64,000 bases of DNA from Trebonia sp963836195 (lineage in GTDB: Bacteria; Actinomycetota; Actinomycetes; Streptosporangiales; Streptosporangiaceae), in NCBI GenBank assembly GCA_963836195.1, contig CAWIIX010000026.1, positions 62,001 through 126,000 of the forward strand, given 5' to 3'. The notes under the pieces are model-generated. The model was given only the letters and a program-made list of their open reading frames with translations. It searched no databases and was not told where the DNA came from. Below are positions 8,481-16,648 of the stretch, piece after piece. Position 1 is the stretch's first letter. The number at the start of each line of letters is the position of its first letter. The translations under genes were made by a program, and so were the position numbers.

Positions 8481-8906
8481 CTAACCGGCCGGGTCGTCGT
8501 CCTTGGACATCTGGTCGGCGGCGGAGAGGTGCTCGACCGTGACGCCGGTGTCGGCGAAGGTGCGGGTGACGTAGGCGGAGCTGTAGACCCAGAGGATCTT
8601 CATCGGCTCGGTGTCGCTCGTGTTGCGGAAGCAGTGCACGATGCCGGCCTTGACGTAGGTGGTGTCGTCGGGCACCAGCGGCGTGATCTTGCCGTCGATC
8701 TCCACCTCGGCCGCGCCGGACAGCAGCGTCACGTGCTCGTCGCAGTTGTGCGAGTGCGGCGGCGCGCCCTTCCCGACCGGGTAGCTGCTGATGCCCGTCG
8801 TGATCAGGTTCTCTTCCTCGGCCGACTGCCGGGTGATGAGCGGGACCGTGACCACGCCGCCGCCGCGGCCGAGCCGCCGCACGTTCTCCACTTTGATGAC
8901 CGTCAT
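8481..8906 (-). CDS. Cupin-domain protein
   Basis: The product has 141 residues from ATG 8906 (MTVIKVENVRRL). It is a single small beta-barrel of the cupin_2 type. Motif 1 is visible as GAPPHSHNCDEHVTLLSGAAE, with two His and one Glu in metal-binding positions, and motif 2 as YVKAGIVHCFRNTSD, with the last His. This argues for a metal-binding cupin such as a dioxygenase, isomerase or sensor; the substrate is unknown. It stands alone, and its 3' end abuts the palindrome array. Confidence 0.85.
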   Translation of the reverse strand: MTVIKVENVRRLGRGGGVVTVPLITRQSAEEENLITTGISSYPVGKGAPPHSHNCDEHVTLLSGAAEVEIDGKITPLVPDDTTYVKAGIVHCFRNTSDTEPMKILWVYSSAYVTRTFADTGVTVEHLSAADQMSKDDDPAG

Positions 8907-9038
8907 GGGCGTGAGGCTACAGCCGCGCCCAGCCCGCCCGGCCGCCTCAGCCTGCATTCTTAGCGTTCGTCGAAGTAGCCGCCGGAGCAGCCACAATGTG
9001 GCTGAACAGTGCCACCGAAGCGATCGACGGGAAACCCC

Positions 9039-9620
9039 ATGCGCCTGCCCGCCCTTACCGAGCTCACCCCGCGCCAGCAGGAGATCAGCGACGCCATCGC
9101 GGCCAAGCGCGGCGCTACCCGGGGGCCGTTCCCGATCTGGCTGCGCTCGCCGGAGCTGGCCGAGAAGGTCGACGCGCTCGGCGCCTCCTGCCGGTTCGAC
9201 GCCAGCATCGACGAGCGCCTCCGGGAGCTGTCGCTGCTGATCGCGGCCCGGCACTTCGACGCGCAGTACTCGTGGAACGCGCATGACAAGAAGGCGATCG
9301 CGGCCGGCGTCTCGGCCGAGTCCATCAAGGAGCTCGCCAACAACGAGATGCCGCACTTCGCGCACGCCGACGAGCAGCTGCTCTACTCCTTCGCCACCCA
9401 GATCCTGCGCGACCACTTCGTCGACCAGGCGACGTTCGACGCCGCCCACGCCGGGTGGGGCGAGGCGGGCCTGGTCGACATCATCGGCTGCCTGGGCAAC
9501 TTCTCCATGCTGGCGATGCTGCTCAACACCTTCCAGGTGGACCTGAAGGCGGGCGACGAGCCGCCGTTCCCGGACGTGCGCGGCTTCGCCAAGGTCGACC
9601 CGGACGCTGCGGGGCAGTAG
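9039..9620 (+). CDS. Carboxymuconolactone decarboxylase (CMD) family protein
   Basis: The product has 193 residues from ATG 9039 (MRLPALTELTPRQQEI); an earlier ATG at 9009 adds ten residues with no homology. The CMD helical bundle is evident: LRELSLLIAARHFDAQYSW with the conserved E/H pattern, then HDKKAIAAGVS, and a second half with LVDIIGCLGNFSMLAMLLN. No CxxC is present, so this is not the AhpD peroxidase type; it resembles gamma-carboxymuconolactone decarboxylase-like proteins of unknown substrate. It ends 7 bp from the convergent small gene at 9628. Confidence 0.83.
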   Translation: MRLPALTELTPRQQEISDAIAAKRGATRGPFPIWLRSPELAEKVDALGASCRFDASIDERLRELSLLIAARHFDAQYSWNAHDKKAIAAGVSAESIKELANNEMPHFAHADEQLLYSFATQILRDHFVDQATFDAAHAGWGEAGLVDIIGCLGNFSMLAMLLNTFQVDLKAGDEPPFPDVRGFAKVDPDAAGQ

Positions 9621-9627
9621 ACCGAGC

Positions 9628-9921
9628 TCACGGAGTCTCGTCGCCGTAGAGGTCGTGCCATAGCCGACGCAGGAACGCCTCGTCGCTGCCGTCGCCGTAC
9701 TGGACGGACTCCGACAGCTCGTCACCCGGCAGCTGGCTCGGGTCCGCTAATTGCCTCACGGAGTTCGGACTTGAAGACCTGCATCTCTTGGTCGTCCTCG
9801 CGCTTGGCGAGTCCCTTAAGAGGTCAAGATCGTAGTTTTCCGGATGGAGGTAATTCGTCGCGACCGCAATGAGCGTCGCGAACGGGCCGTCCGGATGACG
9901 CTCCCAGTAAAACGCTGGCAT
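9628..9921 (-). CDS. Small hypothetical protein with two compensating frameshifts
   Basis: The start ATG 9921 is preceded by GAGGAG five bases upstream and overlaps the stop of the upstream decayed gene (TGATG). The product begins MPAFYWERHPDGPFAT and ends DEAFLRRLWHDLYGDE. Between about 9811 and 9749 the annotated frame is Ser/Arg/Thr-rich nonsense, while the other frame reads AKREDDQEMQVFKSELREAI, which looks like real protein. One base seems missing near 9811 and one extra near 9749. The ancestral product was about 97 residues. It is a conserved-looking actinobacterial hypothetical; I know no function. Confidence 0.55.
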   Translation of the reverse strand: MPAFYWERHPDGPFATLIAVATNYLHPENYDLDLLRDSPSARTTKRCRSSSPNSVRQLADPSQLPGDELSESVQYGDGSDEAFLRRLWHDLYGDETP

Positions 9922-10865
9922 CAGCACTCCTCTAAGTGGATTTGTCGCGGCGGATCGGTGAACAGGTCGGCGCGAACTTCGTGACGCGTCTTACCGCTGT
10001 CGTCATTGTTGCGATGAACGTGAAAGTGATAACTCCGTCCTTCGAAACGTGCGGACGGGGACCGCTCGCGGCTCGGGAACATCTGGCTCGCGCCCCTCTG
10101 CTTTCGTCAGGAGCCAGGCGTCGCGGTTTGCCTGCGCGGCTTTCATGCTCCCGTCAACCGGCTCTAGCCGCCATCCAGTGCAGTGCCCGTAGGCCATCCG
10201 GTCCGAGCAGGTCTGCGATCGGCATCACTGACGGGGTTCGGCCTCTGACTCGGGTTGAACGGCATGTCCATCGCTTCCCGAACTTTGAGGATGCTCGACA
10301 CCGCGGGCGAAGGCGGTGGCGAAGGCATCCGGATCGGCGATCCGGGTGGCGATGGTCGGCGCACCGATGCGGCTTGTCGTTCTGCCGGAGACCATCAATG
10401 CCTAGGACTCTTCTTCGCCGGGTCGAGTTGGGCGGGATCCTCGCGGTAGGCGACCCGCCTCCTGTTCGCTTCTTCGGTTACCCAGCCTTCGTGGCGGATG
10501 TGGGCGTGGCCGTCGGCGGCGTCCAGCGCGGCGATGATGCGCCGTGCTTCCGGGGACGCGCGATCAGTCATTGCCAGCCAGGGGCGGGAGGCTCGATGCT
10601 CCTCGATGTACTTGGCCGCAGATTCAATGCTCATGTCCGGCAGCCCGGCGCGCTTGAGGTCGAATCGGCCAAGCTCTTCGCGGTCCACCTTGAATGGGCG
10701 CTCGTCCCAGTGGCCTTCGACTCGCTGCCGCAACTCGGCGGATTCTTCGCGGCGCCTCTCCGGGTCGTCAAGCACCTGGCCTTGCCGCGGCTCAACCGTC
10801 TCACGCGGCTCATCAGGAGCATCAACAACGCGCGTATCTGTTTCCAGGTTGTCGAGCGTCCTCAT
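9921..10865 (-). pseudogene. Multiply frameshifted hypothetical gene paired with the 9628 gene
   Basis: From ATG 10865 one frame gives a good product up to YREDPAQLDPAK near 10398, with RPWLAMTDRASPEARRIIAA and HIRHEGWVTEEANRRR. After that the recognisable sequence is spread over all three frames: LGIDGLRQNDKPHRC, IATRIADPDAFATAFARGVE, KVREAMDMPFNP, MPIADLLGPDG, CTGWRLEPVDGSMKA and, at the end, YHFHVHRNNDDSGK. At least six shifts are needed to read about 310 residues ending at 9921. It was translationally coupled to the small downstream gene. Function unknown. Confidence 0.6.
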
Positions 10866-10955
10866 AATAGGAATTATGCCATCATTCCGTGACTACTTAA
10901 CTTCGATGAGTGAGATTCCATCTCGGAGGGAGGGCAGCGCCGTAGAGTTGATGTC

Positions 10956-11357
10956 ATGACAACGATTCCAGACACGCATCGCGATCTGCTCGACGCGCAG
11001 GTGGCCGTGCTCGGCACCATCGGGGCCAGCGGGCGGCCGCAGCTGTCCGCCATCTGGTTCCTGGCCGAGGGCGACACGGTCAAGCTGTCGCTGAACACGT
11101 CCCGCCAGAAGCTGAAGAACCTGCAGGCCAACCCGGCCTGCAGCCTGCTCATCCTCGACCCGGCGAACCCTTACCGGTACGTGGAGCTGCGCGGCGACGC
11201 GGAGATCGCCGCCGATCCCGATTACGAGTTCGCCAAGAAGGTCGGGGCGAAGTACGGCGGCGCCGACCTGAGCGAGCATGACGGGCCGGGCGACGTCCGG
11301 ATGGTCGTCACCCTCATCCCGAAGCGGGTCACCGTCTGGGGCGGCGCGGCCGGGTAG
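10956..11357 (+). CDS. PPOX-class F420-dependent oxidoreductase
   Basis: The product has 133 residues. It is a split beta-barrel of the pyridoxamine-5'-phosphate oxidase-like fold, in the actinobacterial F420/flavin-binding branch. It begins IPDTHRDLLDAQVAVLGTIG, followed by GRPQLSAIWFLAEGDTVKLSLNTSRQK, the cofactor-phosphate contact region, and YRYVELRGDAEI. The closing strand is VTLIPKRVTVWGG. It is probably a small soluble reductase; the substrate is unknown. A divergent decayed gene lies 90 bp upstream. Confidence 0.85.
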   Translation: MTTIPDTHRDLLDAQVAVLGTIGASGRPQLSAIWFLAEGDTVKLSLNTSRQKLKNLQANPACSLLILDPANPYRYVELRGDAEIAADPDYEFAKKVGAKYGGADLSEHDGPGDVRMVVTLIPKRVTVWGGAAG

Positions 11358-11389
11358 CGGTCCCGCACAGTTAGGAGCCCCGCGGCGGT

Positions 11390-11476
11390 CCTGTCGGCTA
11401 CGCCACCGACAGGATTGTCGACCTGTCGCCTACGCCATCGACATCGCCTATGAGTGTCGCTGGCGTAGGCGACAGG
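11390..11476. repeat. Second cluster of the 21-bp TCGATGGCGTAGGCGACAGG repeat
   Basis: Inverted copies lie at 11390-11410 and 11422-11442 and a direct copy at 11456-11476. The spacer CATCGCCTATGAGTGTCGC matches that at 1405-1424 with three changes. Here the cluster sits between the convergent ends of the PPOX gene and the membrane-protein gene, and the opposing copies could form a long hairpin. Confidence 0.65.
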
Positions 11477-11504
11477 ACGGGAAGCTCCGGAGAGACAAAA
11501 GCCC

Positions 11505-12035
11505 TTATCGGGGCGCGCCCTTGAAGTACTGCGTTGACGAGCGCTGCCAGAGCAGGAGGATCGCGGCCACGCCGATGACCCAGACGACGAGGCCGTAGAA
11601 GCGGTTTACGCTGCCGCCGGACAGCGCGCCGCCCGCCAGGCCGCCGATCGCGCCGAGCGTGTCGAGGGCGAAGAACACCGTCGAGGTGATCCGGGCCCAG
11701 TTCTTGCCCGCCTTGTTCATCTGGGCCATCCAGATCCACAATGCGACGCCGATCAGACCGACCACGACGAGCACCACCAACTCCGCGTGGTACGTGTCCG
11801 CCACCTGCGCGGCCGTCAGCCGCTTGCCGTTCCTGGTGGCGTGGTCAGAGATAAAGGTGCGCAGCGAGTGCCTGGTCAGCAGCTCAAGGATGATGCCCAC
11901 CAGGCTCGCGAGCGCGCCGAGGTACATCACTTGCACCGCCCGGGTCACCGACTGCGGGATGGGCGGCCGGACGGGCGCCCCGACCTCGGCGGACTGCGCG
12001 GGCGGCTGGTCTCCGCCCGGATAAGGCTGATACAT
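11505..12035 (-). CDS. Four-helix membrane protein related to the C-terminus of the 24.9 kb kinase
   Basis: The product has 176 residues from ATG 12035 (MYQPYPGGDQPP); a start at 12068 is possible. A Pro-rich, soluble N-terminus of about 40 residues is followed by four hydrophobic segments: VQVMYLGALASLVGIILELL, AELVVLVVVGLIGVALWIW, ITSTVFFALDTLGAIGGLA and FYGLVVWVIGVAAILLLW. The last 150 residues align in order with the tail of the Ser/Thr kinase at 24912 (RLMYLGAVVTALSIL, WARTAAIVLLGLDTAG, IIWIIGLAATILLW). It is thus a stand-alone copy of that membrane domain. Function unknown. Confidence 0.75.
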   Translation of the reverse strand: MYQPYPGGDQPPAQSAEVGAPVRPPIPQSVTRAVQVMYLGALASLVGIILELLTRHSLRTFISDHATRNGKRLTAAQVADTYHAELVVLVVVGLIGVALWIWMAQMNKAGKNWARITSTVFFALDTLGAIGGLAGGALSGGSVNRFYGLVVWVIGVAAILLLWQRSSTQYFKGAPR

Positions 12036-12150
12036 GGCGGCCCCTAATAAGCCGATGGCATCGGACACTTAACCAGACAGTACTCCGACCCGGCCCGGTT
12101 ATCTGCGCCGGCGACCGTGAAGATCGAAATGCAAAGAAAAGCCCTTTATA

Positions 12151-12171
12151 TCGAACGGACCCTGGTCTTAC
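12151..12171 (-). repeat. Dispersed GGTCCGTTCG repeat, copy 2
   Basis: TCGAACGGACCCTGG at 12151-12165 is identical to the reverse complement of 49051-49065. It lies in the gap between the btuD stop and the membrane-protein start, and is AT-rich on its 5' side. Confidence 0.5.
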
Positions 12172-12192
12172 CCGGCCCGCCGCCTCGCCCCG

Positions 12193-12975
12193 TCAGCGGG
12201 CCTGCCGCCGGACCGGGGCGACCGTGGGACGGCCGTCGGCCCCGGTGCTGACGGCGACGCTGGCCGCGTAGACGGATTCGATCAGGCCCGCCGTCAGCAC
12301 CGCCGGCGGCGGCCCGGACGCCACCACCCGGCCCTCGTGGAGCAGCACCAGCGCGTCGGCGTACTGGCCCGCTGCGGTGAGGTCGTGCAGCGTCGACAGC
12401 ACGGTCAGACCGCCGTCCCGGCGCAGCCCGTCGACCAGCTCGAGCACCTGCTGCTGGTGGCCGACGTCGAGCATTGACGTCGGCTCGTCAAGCAGCAGCA
12501 CGCTCGGCTCGCTCGCCAGCGCCCGCGCCAGCACCACCCGCTGCCGCTCGCCGCCGGACATCCGCGCCAGCCGGCGCTGCGCGAACCGGGCCACGTCGAG
12601 CCGCTCAAGGGCGGCGTTGGCCCGGGCCCGGTCCCGGCGGCCGGGCGCGCCCAGGTAGCCCACGTACGGGGTCCGCCCGAGGAGCACGTACTGGGCGACG
12701 GTCATGTCCGGCGGCAGCACCGGCTCCTGCGGGACGTAGGCGACCAGCCGGGCCCGGTCCCGCGCGCTCAGCGTGGCCGCGTCGGCCCCGTCAAGCAGCA
12801 CCGTCCCCTGGTAGGGCACGAGCCCGGCCGCCGCCCTGACCAGGGTGGACTTGCCCGCGCCGTTCGGCCCGATCAGGGCCAGCCAGCCGCCGGACGGGGC
12901 CTCGCAGCTGACGCCGCGCAGGATCGGGGCGCGGTCGAGCGTCACGGCCAGCTCGGCGACGGCGATCGAGGTCAC
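12193..12975 (-). CDS. btuD: Cobalamin ABC transporter ATP-binding protein
   Basis: The product has 260 residues and is a FecE/BtuD-type ATPase. Walker A is IGPNGAGKSTL near residue 35, the Q-loop YVPQEP near 81, the signature MSGGERQRVVLARAL near 139, Walker B LLLDEPTSMLD near 160 and the switch His in STLHDLTAAG. It powers the adjacent permease. It is the last gene of a three-gene unit with only one base between it and the permease stop. The cobalamin riboswitch at the head of the unit fixes the substrate class; by itself the ATPase would equally fit iron-siderophore transport. Confidence 0.88.
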   Translation of the reverse strand: MTSIAVAELAVTLDRAPILRGVSCEAPSGGWLALIGPNGAGKSTLVRAAAGLVPYQGTVLLDGADAATLSARDRARLVAYVPQEPVLPPDMTVAQYVLLGRTPYVGYLGAPGRRDRARANAALERLDVARFAQRRLARMSGGERQRVVLARALASEPSVLLLDEPTSMLDVGHQQQVLELVDGLRRDGGLTVLSTLHDLTAAGQYADALVLLHEGRVVASGPPPAVLTAGLIESVYAASVAVSTGADGRPTVAPVRRQAR

Positions 12976-12976
12976 G

Positions 12977-13954
12977 TCAGGTGCCCACCGGCCGGGTGCC
13001 GCGCAGCACCCAGACGAACGCGGGCGCGCCGATGAGCGCGGTGACTACCCCGATCGGCAGCTCGGCGGGCGACAGCACGGTCCGTGCCAGGGTGTCCGCC
13101 AGGACCAGGAACCCGGCCCCGATCAGCAGCGACAGCGGGAGCACGCTGGTGTAGGAGGGGCCCGCCAGGCGACGGGCCACGTGCGGCACGACGATGCCGA
13201 CGAAGCCGATCAGGCCGCTGACCGCGACCGCGCTGGCGGCGGCGAGGGCGCAGGCGGCGATGACGATCGTGCGCACCAGGGCGGGCCGCAGGCCCAGCGC
13301 GCGGGCCTCCTCGTCGCCCACCGCGAGCACGTCCAGGTGCCGGCCGTGCAGCAGGATGACGACCGAGCTGACGGCGGCGTAGGGCAGGATCGACGCCACC
13401 TGCTGCCAGGTCGCGGCCGACAGCGAGCCGAGCAGCCAGCTGTAGACGGCCTGGATGTCGGGCTGCGAGCGCTGCAGCAGGAACGTTTGCACGGCGGTGA
13501 GGAAGCTGCCGACCGCGATCCCGGCCAGCAGCAGCGTCGCCACGCCGTCGCCGAGCACGGTCCGCCGGCTGGCCACCGTGCCGGTCAGGTAGGCGACGGC
13601 GACCCCCGACAGCGACCCCACGAACGCGGCCACCGGGACCACGCCGGGCCCGGCGCCGCTCAGGTCGACGATCGCCAGCGTCGCGCCGAGGCCGGCCCCG
13701 GCCGACGCGCCGAGCATCCCCGAGTCGACCAGCGGGTTGCGGAACACACCCTGGTAGCCGGCCCCGGCCAGCGCGAGCAGCGCGCCGACGAGGGCGCCGA
13801 GCACCACCCGCGGCAGCCGGATCTGGAACAGGACCGCGCGGTCGAGCGGCGACATGCTCGACGGCAGGCTCACGAACGGGATCTTGTCCAGGAGCGCGGT
13901 CGCGGTGGCGAGCGGGTTCAGGTCGGCCGCGCCGACGAACGCGGAGACCAGCAT
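12977..13954 (-). CDS. btuC: Cobalamin ABC transporter permease (FecCD/BtuC family)
   Basis: The ATG at 13954 gives 325 residues, but it cuts the first transmembrane helix in half. In-frame residues upstream (LRRLGAFGVAAAFLAA) complete that helix and a short basic N-terminus. Only a CTG is available there; alternatively, one missing base near 14030 would restore a GTG at 14037 overlapping the btuF stop as GTGA. FecCD landmarks are QIRLPRVVLGALVGALLALAG, GYQGVFRNPLVDSGMLG, and ALGLRPALVRT in the cytoplasmic loop that contacts the ATPase. GLIGFVGIVVPHVAR is also typical. Confidence 0.88.
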   Translation of the reverse strand: MLVSAFVGAADLNPLATATALLDKIPFVSLPSSMSPLDRAVLFQIRLPRVVLGALVGALLALAGAGYQGVFRNPLVDSGMLGASAGAGLGATLAIVDLSGAGPGVVPVAAFVGSLSGVAVAYLTGTVASRRTVLGDGVATLLLAGIAVGSFLTAVQTFLLQRSQPDIQAVYSWLLGSLSAATWQQVASILPYAAVSSVVILLHGRHLDVLAVGDEEARALGLRPALVRTIVIAACALAAASAVAVSGLIGFVGIVVPHVARRLAGPSYTSVLPLSLLIGAGFLVLADTLARTVLSPAELPIGVVTALIGAPAFVWVLRGTRPVGT

Positions 13955-14033
13955 CGCGGCGGCCAGGAAGGCCGCCGCGACGCCGAACGCCCCGAGCCTG
14001 CGCAGGGACCGGAGGTTCCTCAGCGGTGCCCGC

Positions 14034-15011
14034 TCACGACTTCACGCTCGCGAGCGCGTTCGCGATCTCGTTCACCAGCGAGGGCAGGCGCGGCCCCCAG
14101 CGCGAGGCGATGTCGTCGTTCAGTCCGAAGACGGCGTGGTCGGCCACCGCCGGTATGCCCGCCCAGCCGGGCCGTTTGGCGACGATCGCCGGGGCCTGCC
14201 CGCCGTCGGCGGGCATGTTGTCGGCCAGGAAGATGAGCTGCGGCTTGGCGGTGACGATGTACTCCTGCGACAGCTCCGGGTAGCCGCCGTCGGCGGGCTT
14301 GCCGGCCGCGTCGGCGATGTTCTTCAGGCCGAACATGTCCAGGACGTGCCCGATGAAGGTGGCCGAGGTGGCGGAGTAGTACGGGTCGTTGCTCAGCTCC
14401 CAGTAGTACGTCATGCCCCTGTACTTGGTGCCGACCTGCCGCACGGAGTCGGTGATCACCTCCTGCATGTTCTTCACGACCTCGGTCGACTGGTTGTAGT
14501 GGCCGGTCGCCCGGCCGAGCTGCTCGATCTGCTGGTAGGCCGCGCTGAGGGTGGAGACGGCCGGCTCGATCAGCACCGGGATGCCGAGCTTGCCGAGCCC
14601 GCTCACCAGGCCGCCCGAGTTCTGCGAGGCGACGACGAGGGACGGGTTGTACTTGGCGATCGCCTCGATGTTCGGGGTGAGACCGGACAGGCTGGTCACC
14701 GGCACCCCGGGCGGGTAGTCGGAGTCCTGGTCGACGGCGACGACCTGGGTACCGGCGCCCATCGCGTACAGGTCCTCGGTCGCGGTCGGGTCGAGCGAGA
14801 CGATCCGGTTCGGCTGGCGGTTAATCGTCACGCTGCCGTTGGCGGCCGCCAACGTGGTCGGGAACACCGGCACCAGGATCGAGGACGGGGTCGGCTGAGC
14901 GGGCGCCTTGGCGGCGGTCACGCTGCCGCTGGCCGACGAGCAGCCGGCCAGGGCGGCGGCCGCGGCGACGGCCGCCAGGACGGCGGCCGTGAGCCGCTGG
15001 GGAGTTCTCAT
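14034..15011 (-). CDS. btuF: Cobalamin ABC transporter substrate-binding lipoprotein
   Basis: The product has 325 residues. The signal peptide ends in a lipobox LAGCS with the lipid-accepting Cys at about residue 24. The mature protein is a class III (FepB/BtuF) binding protein: NRIVSLDPTATEDLYAMGAG, LTPNIEAIAKYNPSLVV, then a long bridging helix (EQLGRATGHYNQSTEVVKN) and SQEYIVTAKPQLIFLAD. It delivers ligand to the BtuC-like permease. It is the first gene behind the riboswitch, which supports vitamin B12 or a related corrinoid as ligand. Confidence 0.87.
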   Translation of the reverse strand: MRTPQRLTAAVLAAVAAAAALAGCSSASGSVTAAKAPAQPTPSSILVPVFPTTLAAANGSVTINRQPNRIVSLDPTATEDLYAMGAGTQVVAVDQDSDYPPGVPVTSLSGLTPNIEAIAKYNPSLVVASQNSGGLVSGLGKLGIPVLIEPAVSTLSAAYQQIEQLGRATGHYNQSTEVVKNMQEVITDSVRQVGTKYRGMTYYWELSNDPYYSATSATFIGHVLDMFGLKNIADAAGKPADGGYPELSQEYIVTAKPQLIFLADNMPADGGQAPAIVAKRPGWAGIPAVADHAVFGLNDDIASRWGPRLPSLVNEIANALASVKS

Positions 15012-15127
15012 TGTGTGCTGCTTCCTCCGTTATGAGCGGGGAGGAAGGCGAGACCGCCGCCCGGCCGGGAGCGGAGAATCTCGGCGGACGGGACGGGGCG
15101 CCCTTCCCACGAGGGTCGATGTCGTCC

Positions 15128-15290
15128 GGCGCAGCCTGAGTCGACCTGGCTTAGACCCTGCGCGAGGCAGGATCATCACAGTTGCGGGACAGCGCCGGAG
15201 TGGCCACAGACGGGCTTCACCGGCTTCGCTCCCTGGCGCGCCATCAGCCTGCAGGCGGATGACCGCCCCGGCTGACGCCTGTAATCTAAC
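15128..15290 (-). promoter_or_regulatory. Cobalamin (B12) riboswitch
   Basis: Read on the minus strand, the leader contains GCCGGTGAAGCCCG, then GCCACTCCGGCGCTGTCCCG followed by CAACTGTGA, and finally AAGCCAGG...CTCAGGC. These are the classical conserved blocks of the AdoCbl/cobalamin aptamer in the right order and spacing, including the B12 box at about 15134-15152. It sits about 120 nt upstream of btuF, leaving room for an expression platform that hides the ribosome site. It should lower transporter expression when B12 is plentiful. Confidence 0.93.
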
Positions 15291-15370
15291 ACGCGTTCCG
15301 CAACGCAGTTCACCAGCAACGGAACGGGGGCACGCTCTCCTCTCGGGGGGAGAACACAAAGGGGAGCGGG

Positions 15371-16648
15371 ATGCGGGAGCGGATCAGGCGGCGGATGTTC
15401 CCGCTGATCGCCTCGGCCGGCCTCGTCCTCGTCGGGATGTTCACCACGACCTGGGGCCCGACGCTGATCGGGCGCTCGGAATGGGCGCTGCCCTACGACC
15501 TGTGGGGCACGCTGATCGCGACCACCCGGCTCGCGCACGGGAACGTCGGCGGCCTCTACGCGCCGCCGACCGGCCTCATCTCGCTGCCGGGGGCGGCGGT
15601 CATCCTGCTGCCCTGCGCCGCGCTGATCGCCGCGCTCCACCTGTCGCTCGCGATCCCGGGCGCGGCCAACCTCCATCCGGCCGTCTGGCTGCTGGCCGGG
15701 CCGTACCAGATCGCGATCGGCTGCCTGCCGTTGTTCGCGGCCGACGCCCTGGCCGAGCGGCTCGAGGTGCCCCGCTGGACGCGAGGGCTGCTGGCGCTGG
15801 CCGGGGCCGGCATCCTGTGGTCGGTCTGCGCCCGCTGGGGGCACCCCGAGGACGCGGTCGCGGTCGGGCTGCTGCTCTACGCCGTCCTGGCCCAGGGCAA
15901 CGGGCGCAACGCGCTGGCGGGCTGGCTGGCCGGGGCGGCGGTCTGCGTCCAGCCGCTGGTGCTGCTGGCGCTGCCGATCATGCTCGCGCTGCTGCCGTGG
16001 CGGCGGATGCCGGCCTTCCTCGTTCGCGCCGCGCTGCCGTCGGTCGTGCTGGTGGCGGCGGCCGCGATCGCCAACTGGCACGACACCTACCAGTCGGTCA
16101 CCAGCCAGCCCGACTCGCCGGTCATCAACCACCCGACGATCTGGACGTCGCTGGCCCCGCAGATCGCCAACCACAACGTCGCGGCGGGCCCCTTCCGGCT
16201 GGCCACGATCGCGCTGGCCTGCCTGTGCGCGCTTGCCATCCGCCGCCGCTGGGCGGAGTACGTGCGCCCGGAGGGCTCCCCCCGGGAGCGAACGGGGGAA
16301 ACACTGCCGAGCGAGCTGCTGGCCGGCGTGCTCTGGTGGATCGCGCTCGCGCTGGCGCTGCGGTCGTTCTTCGAGCCGGTGATGGTGTCGTACTACCCGT
16401 GGCCGCCGATGGCGGTCGCGCTCATCCCCGCCGCCACCCTCGGCTGGCGGCGGCTGCTCGCGGCGGGCCTGCTGGCGGGCGGCCTGACCGGCGCCGCCCA
16501 GGGACCGTCGCACGACTACTGGATCTGGTGGGCCCCGATCGTGGCCGGCCTCATCGTGCTGCTGGTCATCGCCTGGCCGAGCGCGGCCGCCCGGCCGGCC
16601 CGCCGGGGCGTCATGGCCGACGAGCTCCCCCCGGCCCGGGTCACATGA
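15371..16648 (+). CDS. Multi-pass membrane protein, glycosyltransferase-87-like
   Basis: The product has 425 residues from ATG 15371, preceded by AAAGGGGAG. After a basic N-terminus come about ten helices (LIASAGLVLVGMFTTTW, AVILLPCAALIAALHL, GLLALAGAGILWSVC and others). The segment FFEPVMVSYYPWPPMAVALI near residue 345 is like the Tyr/Pro-rich loop of GT-C family mannosyltransferases. Related in layout to the protein at 6216-7559. It is divergent from the B12 operon and overlaps the convergent SGNH hydrolase by 8 bp. Transfer of a lipid-linked sugar is inferred, not shown. Confidence 0.7.
   Translation: MRERIRRRMFPLIASAGLVLVGMFTTTWGPTLIGRSEWALPYDLWGTLIATTRLAHGNVGGLYAPPTGLISLPGAAVILLPCAALIAALHLSLAIPGAANLHPAVWLLAGPYQIAIGCLPLFAADALAERLEVPRWTRGLLALAGAGILWSVCARWGHPEDAVAVGLLLYAVLAQGNGRNALAGWLAGAAVCVQPLVLLALPIMLALLPWRRMPAFLVRAALPSVVLVAAAAIANWHDTYQSVTSQPDSPVINHPTIWTSLAPQIANHNVAAGPFRLATIALACLCALAIRRRWAEYVRPEGSPRERTGETLPSELLAGVLWWIALALALRSFFEPVMVSYYPWPPMAVALIPAATLGWRRLLAAGLLAGGLTGAAQGPSHDYWIWWAPIVAGLIVLLVIAWPSAAARPARRGVMADELPPARVT

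Noticed and set aside
12193..15011. Iron-siderophore transporter
   Set aside because: The protein families would allow it, but the cobalamin riboswitch directly upstream points to B12 or another corrinoid.
15030..15359. Small minus-strand coding frame at the B12 leader
   Set aside because: It coincides with the riboswitch and has no homology; the RNA structure explains the conservation.
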